In this document: piece after piece, positions 8,076 to 17,352 of the stretch
Position numbering within the stretch: position 1 is the first letter of the stretch
Layout of the letters: the number at the start of each line of letters is the position of its first letter
Assembly: GCA_022769285.1 (NCBI GenBank)
Contig: JALEKD010000049.1
Span: 1-53,114, forward strand
Origin: Prevotella sp.
Lineage (GTDB): Bacteria > Bacteroidota > Bacteroidia > Bacteroidales > Bacteroidaceae
Direction: 5' to 3'
DNA length: 53,114 nt
Program-made: the position numbers and the translations under genes
The notes under the pieces: model-generated
Told to the model about the DNA's origin: nothing
Databases searched by the model: none
What the model saw: only the letters and a program-made list of their open reading frames with translations

Positions 8076-9047
8076 TTGATAGAGAAACATATAATATTAG
8101 AAGATATAGACCCTCTGATTTTTTATGGGGTAAACAACTGCCACCTGCAAATGGTCAAGTCGCTGTTCCCGAAGCTGCGCATCATGGCCCGCGACAATGT
8201 GATGCGTCTTCTTGGCGACGAGGAGCAGATGGCCAAGGCCGAGGAAGACATTGAAACCATACGCCGGCATGTACTCAAGTACAACTCGCTAAGCGACGAG
8301 GATATCTTAGATATTATAAAAGGTAAAGCCACCAAAGCCGATGCCACCAAGGGAGTGGTAGTGTACTCGGTTTCGGGTCGCCCCATCAAGGGCCGCTCAG
8401 CCAACCAGCAATACCTTATTGACGCGTTTGACAAGAGCGACATGATATTTGCCGTGGGACCAGCCGGAACGGGCAAAACCTATCTGAGCATAGCTCTGGC
8501 GGTCAAGGCACTCAAAGAGAAAAATGCCAAGAAGATCATCCTGTCGCGCCCAGCTGTCGAGGCGGGTGAAAAGTTGGGGTTTCTGCCCGGCGACATGAAG
8601 GACAAGATCGACCCGTACCTCCAGCCACTCTACGATGCCCTCGAAGACATGATACCTGCCGCCAAGCTGCAGGACATGATGGACAAGCACGTGATACAGA
8701 TAGCCCCGTTGGCCTTTATGCGCGGCCGCACGCTGAGCGATGCCGTCGTGATATTAGACGAGGCCCAGAATACCACCCCGGCGCAGATACGCATGTTCCT
8801 AACGCGTATGGGTTGGAACACCAAGATGATCATCACGGGCGACATGACCCAGATAGACTTGCCCCATGAGCAGAAGAGCGGTCTGAAAGAGGCACTCAGC
8901 CTACTGGGAGACATAGAGGGCATCTCGGTGATAGAGTTTAACAAGAAAGACATAGTACGCCACAAACTGGTGACACGCATTGTCAATGCCTATGAGGCTT
9001 ACGACAAGGCACGGCGCAACGCCACACACGAAGAGATTACCGACTAA
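8076..9047 (+). CDS. phoH: PhoH-family ATPase (PhoH-like protein)
   Basis: PhoH-like proteins are RNA-linked P-loop ATPases of uncertain physiological role, often associated with ribosome or RNA maturation. The 323-residue chain has Walker A GPAGTGKT at residues 128-135 and Walker B ILDEAQN (Asp228, Glu229), with the family sequences SRPAVEAGEKLGFLPGD and TGDMTQIDLP between and after. The start is TTG at 8076: the frame has no ATG before the conserved IEKHIILEDIDPLIFYGVNN block, with which homologues begin, and the promoter lies just upstream. A non-ATG start may lower translation. It is 15 bp ahead of purC and probably co-transcribed with it. Confidence 0.9.
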   Translation: MIEKHIILEDIDPLIFYGVNNCHLQMVKSLFPKLRIMARDNVMRLLGDEEQMAKAEEDIETIRRHVLKYNSLSDEDILDIIKGKATKADATKGVVVYSVSGRPIKGRSANQQYLIDAFDKSDMIFAVGPAGTGKTYLSIALAVKALKEKNAKKIILSRPAVEAGEKLGFLPGDMKDKIDPYLQPLYDALEDMIPAAKLQDMMDKHVIQIAPLAFMRGRTLSDAVVILDEAQNTTPAQIRMFLTRMGWNTKMIITGDMTQIDLPHEQKSGLKEALSLLGDIEGISVIEFNKKDIVRHKLVTRIVNAYEAYDKARRNATHEEITD

Positions 9048-9062
9048 AATATATTTGATAAG

Positions 9063-10010
9063 ATGAAAGCTCTAACTAAGACTGATTTCCATTTCAAGGG
9101 ACAGAACAGCGTGTACCATGGTAAAGTAAGAGATGTATATGACATCAATGACGACTTAATCGTCATGGTGGCCACTGACAGGATATCAGCCTTTGATGTA
9201 ATCCTACCCAAGGGAATCCCCTTCAAAGGACAAGTGCTTAACCAGATAGCTGCCAAGTTTCTGGATCAGACCACGGACATCTGCCCAAACTGGAAGCTGG
9301 CCACGCCAGACCCCATGGTGACCGTGGGACTGAAGTGTGAGGGTTTCAGAGTAGAGATGATAATCCGCGGCATACTCACAGGCTCTGCCTGGCGCGAATA
9401 CAAGAATGGCTGCCGTGAGCTCTGCGGTGTCAGACTGCCCGATGGGATGAGAGAAAACCAGCGTTTCCCAGAGCCCATTGTAACTCCCACAACCAAGGCA
9501 GACGAGGGTCACGACCTCAACATATCCAAGGAAGAGATAATCAAGCAGGGCATCATGTCAGCTGAAGACTATGCCATCGTAGAGGATTACACCCGTAAAC
9601 TCTTTGCCCGTGGCCAGGAGATAGCAGCTAAACATGGACTTATCCTGGTAGATACCAAGTATGAGTTTGGCAAGCGTGATGGTAAGATTTACCTCATCGA
9701 CGAGATACACACACCCGATTCGAGCCGCTACTTCTATGCCGATGGTTACGAAGAGCGCTTCGCCAAGGGCGAGCCTCAGCGCCAGCTCTCTAAAGAGTTC
9801 GTCCGCCAGTGGCTCATTGAGCACAACTTCATGAATGAGCCTGGCCAGGTCATGCCTGAGATTACTGACGAATATGCTGAGAGCATCAGCGAACGCTATA
9901 TCGAACTATACGAGCACATCACAGGTGAGAAATTTGGCAAGAACACCGAGGATGGCGACATCGCTGCCCGCATAGAGAAGAATGTAGCCAACTATCTGGC
10001 TACCCGTTAA
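9063..10010 (+). CDS. purC: Phosphoribosylaminoimidazole-succinocarboxamide synthase
   Basis: PurC joins aspartate to CAIR using ATP, giving SAICAR in purine biosynthesis. The 315-residue form is the longer type found in Bacteroidetes and eukaryotes. Visible SAICAR-synthetase features are [25 protein letters not shown] near the N-terminus (residues about 21-45), GSAWREY (about 107-113) and LVDTKYEFG followed by [12 protein letters not shown] (about 196-221), which form the ATP and metal site. ATG 9063 gives the expected N-terminus MKALTKTDF. It is followed after 10 bp by menG and forms part of a run of plus-strand metabolic genes. Confidence 0.96.
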   Translation: MKALTKTDFHFKGQNSVYHGKVRDVYDINDDLIVMVATDRISAFDVILPKGIPFKGQVLNQIAAKFLDQTTDICPNWKLATPDPMVTVGLKCEGFRVEMIIRGILTGSAWREYKNGCRELCGVRLPDGMRENQRFPEPIVTPTTKADEGHDLNISKEEIIKQGIMSAEDYAIVEDYTRKLFARGQEIAAKHGLILVDTKYEFGKRDGKIYLIDEIHTPDSSRYFYADGYEERFAKGEPQRQLSKEFVRQWLIEHNFMNEPGQVMPEITDEYAESISERYIELYEHITGEKFGKNTEDGDIAARIEKNVANYLATR

Positions 10011-10020
10011 CCGCACACGT

Positions 10021-10755
10021 ATGTACGACCAAGAGAAAATTACGCCGTACGGCAGAAGTGGAGCCAAGGGTAAGATTGTGGAAGAGATGTTCGACAACAT
10101 CTCTTCCACTTACGACACCTTGAACCACCGGCTGTCGTGGGGAATAGACAAAAGCTGGCGTCGAAAAGCCGTAAGACAACTGATGCCCTTCAGGCCACAG
10201 CAGATACTGGACGTGGCCACAGGCACGGGCGACTTTGCCATTCTCTTGGCCAAAGCCCTGAGGCCCGCCCACTTGGTAGGGGCCGACTTCTCGGAAGGCA
10301 TGATGGAGATAGGCCGAAAAAAGGTGATGGCCGAAAAGCTGGCCGACACCATTTCCTTTGCCAAAGAAGACTGTATGTCGCTCTCGTTTGCCGACGAGAC
10401 TTTCGATGCCGTCACGGCAGCTTTCGGCATACGAAATTTTCAGGACTTGGACAAGGGCCTAAGCGAAATGTGCCGCGTGCTGAAGACCGGAGGCCATCTG
10501 AGCATCCTGGAGTTATCCGAGCCCGTAACATTACCTATGAAACAACTGTTCGGGATATACTCCCACTCGGTACTTCCTATATATGGCAAGATAATCAGCC
10601 ACGACAGTAGCGCCTATACCTACCTGACGGCCACCATCGAAGCCTTCCCACAAGGCGAGCAGATGGTGGGCATACTCCGAAAGGCTGGCTTCTCCAAGGC
10701 GACCTTCAAGCGGCTTACATTAGGTATCTGCACAATGTATTTAGCAACTAAATAA
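10021..10755 (+). CDS. menG: Demethylmenaquinone methyltransferase
   Basis: A 244-residue class I methyltransferase that adds the last methyl group in menaquinone (and, in other bacteria, ubiquinone) synthesis. The SAM-binding motif [12 protein letters not shown], is at residues 63-73. The UbiE/MenG signature segments [17 protein letters not shown] near the start and [17 protein letters not shown] in the middle are present. Bacteroidales respire with menaquinone, so MenG is the sensible name (ubiE is the homologous symbol). It acts at the inner face of the cytoplasmic membrane. It lies between purC and aroE at 9-10 bp spacing, in an apparent operon. Confidence 0.92.
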   Translation: MYDQEKITPYGRSGAKGKIVEEMFDNISSTYDTLNHRLSWGIDKSWRRKAVRQLMPFRPQQILDVATGTGDFAILLAKALRPAHLVGADFSEGMMEIGRKKVMAEKLADTISFAKEDCMSLSFADETFDAVTAAFGIRNFQDLDKGLSEMCRVLKTGGHLSILELSEPVTLPMKQLFGIYSHSVLPIYGKIISHDSSAYTYLTATIEAFPQGEQMVGILRKAGFSKATFKRLTLGICTMYLATK

Positions 10756-10764
10756 CTTTGGGTT

Positions 10765-11517
10765 ATGGACAAATATGGATTAGTGGGGTTCCCCCTGGGA
10801 CACTCGTTCTCTATTAGTTATTTCAATGAGAAGTTTCAGAATGAAGGCATCGATGCCGTATACGAGAACTACGAAATCCCCGACATCAGCAACCTGCCGG
10901 AGATTCTTGACTCTAACCCCGAGCTGCGTGGCCTCAACGTTACACGGCCTTATAAGCAGCAGGTAATCAAGTACCTGGACTCTATCAGTCCGGAGGCACA
11001 CGCCATCGGAGCGGTAAACGTGATAAGGGTAACTCACAAGGACCGAAAGACCATACTCAAAGGGTTCAACAGCGACGTGATAGGCTTCACCAAGAGTATA
11101 GAGCCCATGCTGGAGCCCTGCCACAAGAAGGCGCTCATCTTAGGAACGGGCGGTGCGTCCAAGGCCATTCACTATGGACTGAAATCCCTGGGCTTGGAGA
11201 CGCTGTTTGTAAGTCGCAATCCCAAGGAGGGGGCCATCTCATACGACGATGTCACCCCTGCACTCATCAAAGAGTACAATGTCATCGTTAACTGTACTCC
11301 TATCGGTATGTACCCACACACCGACGAATGTCCCAACATCCCCTATCACGCCATGGACATTCATACCCTACTCTACGACCTCATTTACAATCCTGACGTG
11401 ACGCTCTTCCTGAAGCGCGGCAAGGAGCAGGGAGCCACTACAGCCAACGGACTGGAAATGCTGCTGCTCCAGGCTTTCGCCTCATGGGAGTTTTGGAACG
11501 GAAAAGAACAACTATAA
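10765..11517 (+). CDS. aroE: Shikimate dehydrogenase
   Basis: AroE reduces 3-dehydroshikimate to shikimate with NADPH in aromatic amino acid and folate precursor synthesis. The 250-residue chain has the substrate-binding N-terminus GFPLGHSFSISYFN, the catalytic Lys64 in NVTRPYKQQV, the paired Asp in NSDVIGF (about residue 103), and the nucleotide loop GTGGASKAIHYGL (about 129-141). It is slightly short, as in Bacteroidetes. The 9-bp gap to menG and the 17-bp gap to purM suggest one transcript. Confidence 0.94.
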   Translation: MDKYGLVGFPLGHSFSISYFNEKFQNEGIDAVYENYEIPDISNLPEILDSNPELRGLNVTRPYKQQVIKYLDSISPEAHAIGAVNVIRVTHKDRKTILKGFNSDVIGFTKSIEPMLEPCHKKALILGTGGASKAIHYGLKSLGLETLFVSRNPKEGAISYDDVTPALIKEYNVIVNCTPIGMYPHTDECPNIPYHAMDIHTLLYDLIYNPDVTLFLKRGKEQGATTANGLEMLLLQAFASWEFWNGKEQL

Positions 11518-11534
11518 TAATAGGTATAAGACAC

Positions 11535-12701
11535 ATGACTAACAACAGATACATGATGCGCGGTGTGAGCGCCGCTAAAGAAGACGTACACAACGCCATC
11601 AAGAATATAGATAAAGGCATATTCCCCCAGGCTTTCTGCAAGATTATCCCCGACATCTTAGGCGGCGACCCTGACTACTGCAACATCATGCACGCAGACG
11701 GCGCAGGAACCAAATCGTCGCTGGCCTATATGTACTGGAAAGAAACAGGCGACCTGAGCGTATGGAAAGGCATAGCACAGGATGCCGTGGTGATGAACAC
11801 CGATGACCTGCTCTGTGTGGGAGCAGTAGACAATATCCTGGTATCGAGCACCATCGGACGCAATAAGATGCTGGTGCCGGGCGAGGTCATCTCGGCCATC
11901 ATTAATGGTACCGATGAACTGCTGGCCGACATGCGCAACATGGGAATAGGCATCTACCCCACCGGCGGAGAGACAGCCGATGTGGGCGACCTGGTTCGCA
12001 CCATCATCGTAGACTCTACGGTAACCTGCCGCATGAAGCGGAGCGATGTCATCAACAACGCCAATATCCGGCCGGGCGACGTCATCGTTGGACTGAGTTC
12101 TACGGGCCAGGCCACGTACGAGAAAGAATACAACGGAGGTATGGGCAGCAACGGACTGACCAGCGCGCGCCACGACGTGTTTGCCAAATACCTGGCCGAG
12201 AAATATCCTGAGAGTTTCGACCATGCCGTGCCCGACGAGCTGGTGTACAGTGGCAAGTACCAGCTTACCGACAAGGTAGACGGAGTACCCGTCAATGCCG
12301 GAAAGATGGTGCTGTCGCCCACCCGAACCTACGCCCCCGTCATCAAGAAGATACTGGACGGCCATCGGAGCGAGATTCACGGTATGGTACACTGCACGGG
12401 CGGCGCGCAGACCAAGGTACTGCACTTCGTGAGCGACAACTGCCGCGTAGTCAAGGACAATATGTTCGCCGTGCCCCCCTTGTTCAGGGCCATACACGAC
12501 TGCTCGGGTACAGAGTGGAAAGAGATGTACCAAGTGTTCAACATGGGACATCGTATGGAGATATACGTAACACCCGACAAGGCCGATGAGATTATAGCGA
12601 TAAGCAAGAGCTTCAATATAGATGCCCAGGTCATCGGGCACATAGAAAATGGCCCCAAGAGTCTTACCATCCACTCTGAATTTGGAACCTTCAACTATTA
12701 A
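11535..12701 (+). CDS. purM: Phosphoribosylformylglycinamidine cyclo-ligase (AIR synthase)
   Basis: PurM closes the imidazole ring, converting FGAM to AIR with ATP in purine biosynthesis. The 388-residue protein belongs to the Bacteroidetes-type PurM. Visible motifs are YMMRGVSAAKEDVHNAIK at the start, HADGAGTKSSLAYMYWKETGD (about residues 52-72), TDDLLCVGA and GGETADVGDLVRTI, all part of the ATP and substrate channel of the PurM/PurL superfamily. The start at ATG 11535 is preferred over an in-frame ATG at 11484, which would overlap the end of aroE by 34 bases and add residues with no homologous pattern. prfA follows after 3 bp. Confidence 0.92.
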   Translation: MTNNRYMMRGVSAAKEDVHNAIKNIDKGIFPQAFCKIIPDILGGDPDYCNIMHADGAGTKSSLAYMYWKETGDLSVWKGIAQDAVVMNTDDLLCVGAVDNILVSSTIGRNKMLVPGEVISAIINGTDELLADMRNMGIGIYPTGGETADVGDLVRTIIVDSTVTCRMKRSDVINNANIRPGDVIVGLSSTGQATYEKEYNGGMGSNGLTSARHDVFAKYLAEKYPESFDHAVPDELVYSGKYQLTDKVDGVPVNAGKMVLSPTRTYAPVIKKILDGHRSEIHGMVHCTGGAQTKVLHFVSDNCRVVKDNMFAVPPLFRAIHDCSGTEWKEMYQVFNMGHRMEIYVTPDKADEIIAISKSFNIDAQVIGHIENGPKSLTIHSEFGTFNY

Positions 12702-12704
12702 TTT

Positions 12705-13814
12705 ATGGCTGAGAACAATATACTGGCAAAGCTGGACGGACTGGAAAGCCGCTACGAGGAGGTATCGACACTGATTACCGACCCCAACGTGATAGCCGAC
12801 CAGGCAAGGTACGTAAAGCTGACCAAGGAGTACAAAGATCTGGGCGACATAATGACCGCCCGGAAAAAATACATAGACTGCCTGAACGCCATCAAGGAGG
12901 CCAAGGATATACTGGCCAACGAGAGCGACCCAGACATGAAGGAGATGGCCCGCGAGGAGCTCTCAGAGAACGAGGCACTACAGCCCAAGTTAGAGGAGGA
13001 GATAAAGATAGCCCTGGTGCCCAAGGATCCCGAGGACGCCAAGAACGTGCAGATGGAGATACGTGCCGGAACGGGCGGTGACGAGGCTGCCCTCTTCGCT
13101 GGCGACCTGTTCCAGATGTACAAGAAGTTCTGCGACTCCAAAGGTTGGACCCTCTCGGTAACCAGCGCTTCCGAGGGAGCTGTCGGTGGCTTCAAGGAAA
13201 TAGACTTCGCAGTAAGCGGCGTAGATGTCTACGGCACCCTAAAGTACGAATCGGGTGTTCACCGCGTACAGCGCGTGCCAGCCACCGAGACACAGGGACG
13301 TATGCACACCAGCGCAGCCACGGTGGCCGTGCTGCCCGAGGCCGACAAGTTTGAGGTGAATATCAACGAGGGCGAAATCAAGTGGGATACATTCCGCTCA
13401 AGCGGCGCTGGCGGACAGAACGTGAACAAGGTAGAGTCGGGAGTACGCTTGCGCTACATGTGGAAGAACCCCAACACCGGCGAGACCGAGGAGATACTCA
13501 TAGAGTGTACGGAGACGCGCGACCAGCCTAAGAACAAGGAGCGCGCACTGGCTCGCCTACGCACCTTTATCTACGACAAGGAGCACCAGAAGTACGTCGA
13601 CGACATTGCCAACCGCCGCAAGTCGCTGGTGTCAACCGGCGACCGCAGCGCCAAGATACGTACCTACAATTTCCCTCAAGGCCGCGTTACCGATCACCGC
13701 ATCGGCTACACCACCCACGACTTACAGGGATTTCTCAATGGCAACATCCAGGACATGATAGACGCGCTGACCGTGGCCGAAAACGCCGAGCGGTTGAAAG
13801 AGAGCGAACTCTAA
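12705..13814 (+). CDS. prfA: Peptide chain release factor 1
   Basis: RF1 recognises UAA and UAG stop codons and triggers peptide release. The 369-residue protein shows the N-terminal coiled-coil domain, the codon-recognition tripeptide Pro192-Ala193-Thr194 in RVPATETQG (the PxT class that marks RF1 rather than RF2), and the catalytic GGQ at residues 236-238 in SSGAGGQNVNK. ATG 12705 starts 3 bp after the purM stop, so translation is likely coupled. Downstream there is a perfect 20-bp palindrome and then an orphan intergenic region. Confidence 0.96.
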   Translation: MAENNILAKLDGLESRYEEVSTLITDPNVIADQARYVKLTKEYKDLGDIMTARKKYIDCLNAIKEAKDILANESDPDMKEMAREELSENEALQPKLEEEIKIALVPKDPEDAKNVQMEIRAGTGGDEAALFAGDLFQMYKKFCDSKGWTLSVTSASEGAVGGFKEIDFAVSGVDVYGTLKYESGVHRVQRVPATETQGRMHTSAATVAVLPEADKFEVNINEGEIKWDTFRSSGAGGQNVNKVESGVRLRYMWKNPNTGETEEILIECTETRDQPKNKERALARLRTFIYDKEHQKYVDDIANRRKSLVSTGDRSAKIRTYNFPQGRVTDHRIGYTTHDLQGFLNGNIQDMIDALTVAENAERLKESEL

Positions 13815-13838
13815 GCCCAATAGGATACGCAACTCGCC

Positions 13839-13858
13839 CGGAGCCATCGATGGCTCCG
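13839..13858. terminator. Perfect 20-bp palindrome after prfA
   Basis: The sequence cggagccatcgatggctccg equals its own reverse complement and lies 24 bp after the prfA stop. It would form a strong 9-bp stem with a minimal loop in RNA. Only two T residues follow, so it may be a weak terminator, a processing or stabilising hairpin, or a dimer-binding site. Confidence 0.45.
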
Positions 13859-13861
13859 TTC

Positions 13862-13922
13862 AGAGACCTGGGATATACATCCAGCAGTTTGCAACGCACA
13901 TTCTAAGACTTGGGATGTACAT
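13862..13922. repeat. Two copies of a short intergenic repeat (consensus AGACTTGGGATGTACAT)
   Basis: Copy A at 13862-13880 (agagacctgggatatacat) and copy B at 13904-13922 (taagacttgggatgtacat) lie 42 bp apart in the same orientation. Matching copies occur at 30298-30316 and 30362-30380. The rest of the 13923-14179 stretch before pyrF holds no gene, tRNA or promoter that I can support. Confidence 0.5.
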
Positions 13923-14179
13923 TCTGCGACATCGGGCAAAGCCAAAAAGGAGCGTGGCCTAACAGTCTGTAACTAACAGATAACCTGTGGCAGTCAGCAG
14001 AGCGTATATAGCTGATAATTAGCTGATTACAACAATTAGCAGAATAGCTATAGTGATTGTCAGGAAACTGCCAACACGCATCCCACAGGCTATGACTATC
14101 AGAGCAAGACGGGACGCTGTGAACAGCAGAGGGGACACGATAATAAGAAACCATACCAGCATATAACAGACATACAACA

Positions 14180-15007
14180 ATGAACAAGCAAGAACTGACA
14201 AACGAGATATTTAAGAAGAAAACATTCCTCTGTGTGGGTCTGGACACCGACCTCAAAAAGATACCTCAGCATCTGCTGACGGAGGAAGACCCTATATTCG
14301 CCTTCAACAAGGCCATCATCGATGCCACGGCCCCCTACTGCGTGGCCTATAAGCCCAATCTGGCTTTCTATGAAGCCTTTGGCGTCAAGGGCATAGTCGC
14401 CTTTGAGAAGACCATCCAGTACATTCAGGCTAAGTACCCCCACCATTTTATCATAGCCGATGCCAAGCGCGGCGACATAGGCAACACATCGGCCATGTAC
14501 GCCCGCACATTCTTCGAGGAATACAACCTGGACGCCCTGACCGTGGCCCCATACATGGGCGAGGACAGCGTGACGCCCTTCTTAGGCTATGACGGCAAAT
14601 GGGTCATCCTGTTAGCGCTAACGTCTAACAAGGGCTCGTTAGACTTCCAGATGACGGAAGACAAGAACGGAGTGAGACTCTTCGAGAAAGTTCTGAGCAA
14701 GAGCCAGGAATGGGGCAACAGCGAAAACATGATGTATGTAGTAGGCGCCACACAGGGCAGCATGTTCCAGGACATACGCCGCCTGGCCCCCGACCACTTC
14801 CTGCTGGTTCCCGGTGTGGGCGCCCAGGGCGGCAGCCTGCAGGAGGTGTGCAAGTATGGCATGACCCGCGACTGCGGCCTGCTCGTCAACTCCTCGCGCG
14901 GCATTATCTACGCCTCTGCAGGCACCGACTTTGCCGAAGCGGCCGCCCAGAAAGCCCAGGAGCTCCAGACACAGATGGCTCACGAATTGGACAGCATTGA
15001 ACGATAG
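14180..15007 (+). CDS. pyrF: Orotidine 5'-phosphate decarboxylase
   Basis: PyrF makes UMP by decarboxylating OMP, the last step of pyrimidine synthesis. The 275-residue chain is the longer family version found in Bacteroidetes and actinobacteria. The catalytic Asp-x-Lys is seen at Asp94 and Lys96 in [13 protein letters not shown]. Other barrel segments are [14 protein letters not shown] near the start, the VAPYMG strand, and the phosphate loop VPGVGAQGG towards the C-terminus. The start ATG at 14180 has no visible Shine-Dalgarno site, as usual here. It overlaps the following HD gene by 11 bases. Confidence 0.95.
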   Translation: MNKQELTNEIFKKKTFLCVGLDTDLKKIPQHLLTEEDPIFAFNKAIIDATAPYCVAYKPNLAFYEAFGVKGIVAFEKTIQYIQAKYPHHFIIADAKRGDIGNTSAMYARTFFEEYNLDALTVAPYMGEDSVTPFLGYDGKWVILLALTSNKGSLDFQMTEDKNGVRLFEKVLSKSQEWGNSENMMYVVGATQGSMFQDIRRLAPDHFLLVPGVGAQGGSLQEVCKYGMTRDCGLLVNSSRGIIYASAGTDFAEAAAQKAQELQTQMAHELDSIER

Positions 15008-16217
15008 CAAAATCATAAGCGATCCGGTCTTCGGATTTATCAAGGTACCTCGGGGACTGCTGCTCAGCATCGTGCGTCATCCCCTGTTCCAACGCCTGAC
15101 CAGAATCAAGCAGTTGGGACTCACCAACGTGGTCTATCCAGGCGCACAGCATACTCGCTTTCAACATTCGTTGGGTGCCTTTTACCTAACGAGCGAGGCT
15201 ATCCTGTCGCTGACGCTCAAGGGCGTCTTCATCTTTGAGAGCGAGGCCGAGGCAGTGCAGGCGGCCATCCTCATGCACGACATTGGGCACGGGCCGTTCT
15301 CTCATGTGCTGGAGAACACCCTCATCCACGGCATATCGCACGAAGATATCTCGCTCATGATGATGAACCAGATAGACCACGACCTTGGCGGACAGTTAGC
15401 ACTGGCTATCAGCATCTTCAAGGACGAATATCCCAAACGTTTTCTGCATCAGCTCATCAGCAGTCAGCTGGATATGGACCGGCTGGACTATCTGCGGCGC
15501 GACAGTTTCTTCACCGGCGTAACCGAAGGCAACATCGGATCGGCCCGCATCATCAAGATGCTCAATGTTGTGGACGACAATCTGGTGGTAGACTACAAGG
15601 GCATCTACTCGATAGAGAACTACCTCACCTCGCGACGGCTCATGTACTGGCAGGTGTACCTGCACAAGACCACGGTGGCGTGCGAGAAACAGCTGATAAG
15701 TCTGCTGTCGCGGGCCAAATACTTAGCCCGCCAGGGCGAACAACTCTTCGCCCCACCATCGCTCCGGTATTTTCTGTATAACGAGGTAGACCGCGAGCAC
15801 TTCATGGCCAATGGCGATGCCCTGCACTACTATGAACTGCTCGATGACAACGATATATGGTCCAGCATGAAGGTATGGATGACCCACAGCGACCCCATCC
15901 TGTCGCTGCTGGCCCGCGACCTCATAGAGAGACGCATCTTCAAGGTAGAGGTTCGCAATGAACCCGTGGAAGAGGCCGAGGTGGCCGAAATACAGCACAC
16001 CATAGCCACCCGGATGGGCACAACCTACGAGGAGGCAGCCTATCTGGTCAACGTAAGCACCGTCCAGAAAGACATGTACGACATCCACGACGACCACATC
16101 TCCATCCTGTACAAGGATGGTAGCATTAAAGACATTACGGAGGCATCAGAAATACTGAATATATCACTGCTATCTAAAAAAATACGTAAATATTACCTCT
16201 GTTATCAGAGATTCTGA
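14997..16217 (+). CDS. HD-domain phosphohydrolase (dGTPase/YfbR-like family)
   Basis: A 406-residue metal-dependent phosphohydrolase of the HD superfamily. The motif residues are visible as His in [10 protein letters not shown], the HD pair in [13 protein letters not shown], and the later Asp in [13 protein letters not shown]. These resemble dNTP triphosphohydrolases such as SAMHD1-like proteins, so a nucleotide substrate is likely but unproven. The start is taken as TTG 14997, overlapping the last 11 bases of pyrF, because the conserved N-terminus [14 protein letters not shown] begins immediately after it and no ATG is available. Overlap implies coupled translation with pyrF. It precedes the lipid A genes with a separate promoter between. 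Confidence 0.88.
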   Translation: MNDSKIISDPVFGFIKVPRGLLLSIVRHPLFQRLTRIKQLGLTNVVYPGAQHTRFQHSLGAFYLTSEAILSLTLKGVFIFESEAEAVQAAILMHDIGHGPFSHVLENTLIHGISHEDISLMMMNQIDHDLGGQLALAISIFKDEYPKRFLHQLISSQLDMDRLDYLRRDSFFTGVTEGNIGSARIIKMLNVVDDNLVVDYKGIYSIENYLTSRRLMYWQVYLHKTTVACEKQLISLLSRAKYLARQGEQLFAPPSLRYFLYNEVDREHFMANGDALHYYELLDDNDIWSSMKVWMTHSDPILSLLARDLIERRIFKVEVRNEPVEEAEVAEIQHTIATRMGTTYEEAAYLVNVSTVQKDMYDIHDDHISILYKDGSIKDITEASEILNISLLSKKIRKYYLCYQRF

Positions 16218-16228
16218 ATTATATTTAG

Positions 16229-16236
16229 TATTTTTG
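16229..16236 (+). promoter_or_regulatory. -7 box (TATTTTTG) for lpxD and the lipid A operon
   Basis: TATTTTTG fits TAnnTTTG and lies 24 bp before the lpxD ATG at 16261. It overlaps an in-frame TTG at 16234, which is therefore not used as the start. No -33 TTTG is evident. Confidence 0.5.
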
Positions 16237-16260
16237 CAAAAATTAATCAACCCATTGGAA

Positions 16261-17301
16261 ATGGAATTTACAGCAAAGCAAATAGCACAATTCATACAGG
16301 GAAAGGTAGAGGGAAACGAGGACGCTATCGTAACCACTTTCGCCAAGATAGAAGAGGGCGTGCCCGGAGCTATCTCTTTTTTAGCCAATCCCAAATACAC
16401 TCATTACCTTTATACCACCCAGTCTTCGGTAGTGCTGGTAGATAACTCACTCCAGCTGGACAAGCCCGTGGCTGCCACCCTGATACGAGTAGACAACGCC
16501 AGGGACTGCGTGGCCAAACTGCTGCAACTCTACGAGAGCATGAAGCCCCGCAAGCAGGGTGTAGACAAGCTGGCCTTTATAGCCGCGTCGGCCAAGGTGG
16601 GTGCCAATGTGTACATCGGAGCCTTTGCCTATATCGGCGAGAACGCCGTGATAGGCGATGGCTGTCAGATATATCCCAACGCAACGATAGGCGACAACGT
16701 GGTACTGGGCAAGAACTGCATCATATATCCCAATGTAACCATCTACCACGACTGTAAGCTGGGCAACAACGACACCATACACGCCGGAAGCGTAGTAGGT
16801 GCCGACGGCTTCGGGTTTGCCCCTAACGCCGAGACCAACAGCTATGACAAGATACCACAGATAGGCAATGTGGTGCTTGAGGACGATGTGGAGATAGGCG
16901 CCAATACCTGTATAGACCGCTCGACCATGGGCAGCACTATAATAAGAAGAGGTGTAAAACTGGACAACCTGGTACAGATAGCCCACAACACAGACATAGG
17001 CGAAAACACCGTAATGAGTGCCCAGGTAGGTATCGCTGGCTCTACCAAGGTGGGCCAGTGGTGTATGTTTGGCGGTCAGGTGGGTATCGCCGGCCACATT
17101 ACCATCGGTAACAAGGTGTTCTTAGGCGCCCAGTCGGGTGTTCCCGGCAGCCTGAAGGACAATCAGATACTGATAGGAACCCCGCCTATGGAGCAGCGTT
17201 CTTACTTCAAGTCGCAGGCCATCTTCCGCAAACTCCCCGAGATGTACCGACAGTTGAGCGAGCTACAGAAAGAGATAGCGGAACTAAAGAAACAGAAATA
17301 A
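16261..17301 (+). CDS. lpxD: UDP-3-O-acylglucosamine N-acyltransferase
   Basis: LpxD transfers a 3-hydroxyacyl chain from acyl-ACP to UDP-3-O-acylglucosamine in lipid A synthesis at the cytoplasmic face. The 346-residue length is normal. The N-terminal uridine-binding domain is followed by many left-handed beta-helix hexapeptide repeats (about residues 110-300, for example [11 protein letters not shown] and [10 protein letters not shown]). The catalytic His is His242 in [11 protein letters not shown]. The C-terminus ends with a charged helix ([13 protein letters not shown]), as in homologues. It begins the envelope gene run lpxD-lpxC/fabZ-lpxA. Confidence 0.95.
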   Translation: MEFTAKQIAQFIQGKVEGNEDAIVTTFAKIEEGVPGAISFLANPKYTHYLYTTQSSVVLVDNSLQLDKPVAATLIRVDNARDCVAKLLQLYESMKPRKQGVDKLAFIAASAKVGANVYIGAFAYIGENAVIGDGCQIYPNATIGDNVVLGKNCIIYPNVTIYHDCKLGNNDTIHAGSVVGADGFGFAPNAETNSYDKIPQIGNVVLEDDVEIGANTCIDRSTMGSTIIRRGVKLDNLVQIAHNTDIGENTVMSAQVGIAGSTKVGQWCMFGGQVGIAGHITIGNKVFLGAQSGVPGSLKDNQILIGTPPMEQRSYFKSQAIFRKLPEMYRQLSELQKEIAELKKQK

Positions 17302-17352
17302 CAATAGTCGAAAACAATATATCTCCTATCAGGAGAACTAACGGTATAAATT

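Noticed and set aside
11658..12674. Long minus-strand open frame (338 codons) opposite purM
   Set aside because: Same antisense effect; purM is clearly the coding strand and the frame has no start context or homologous motif.
13903..14256. Minus-strand frame of 117 codons overlapping the pyrF start
   Set aside because: Its composition (many Ser, Cys, Leu, His in mixed order) is unlike a real protein, and it overlaps pyrF.
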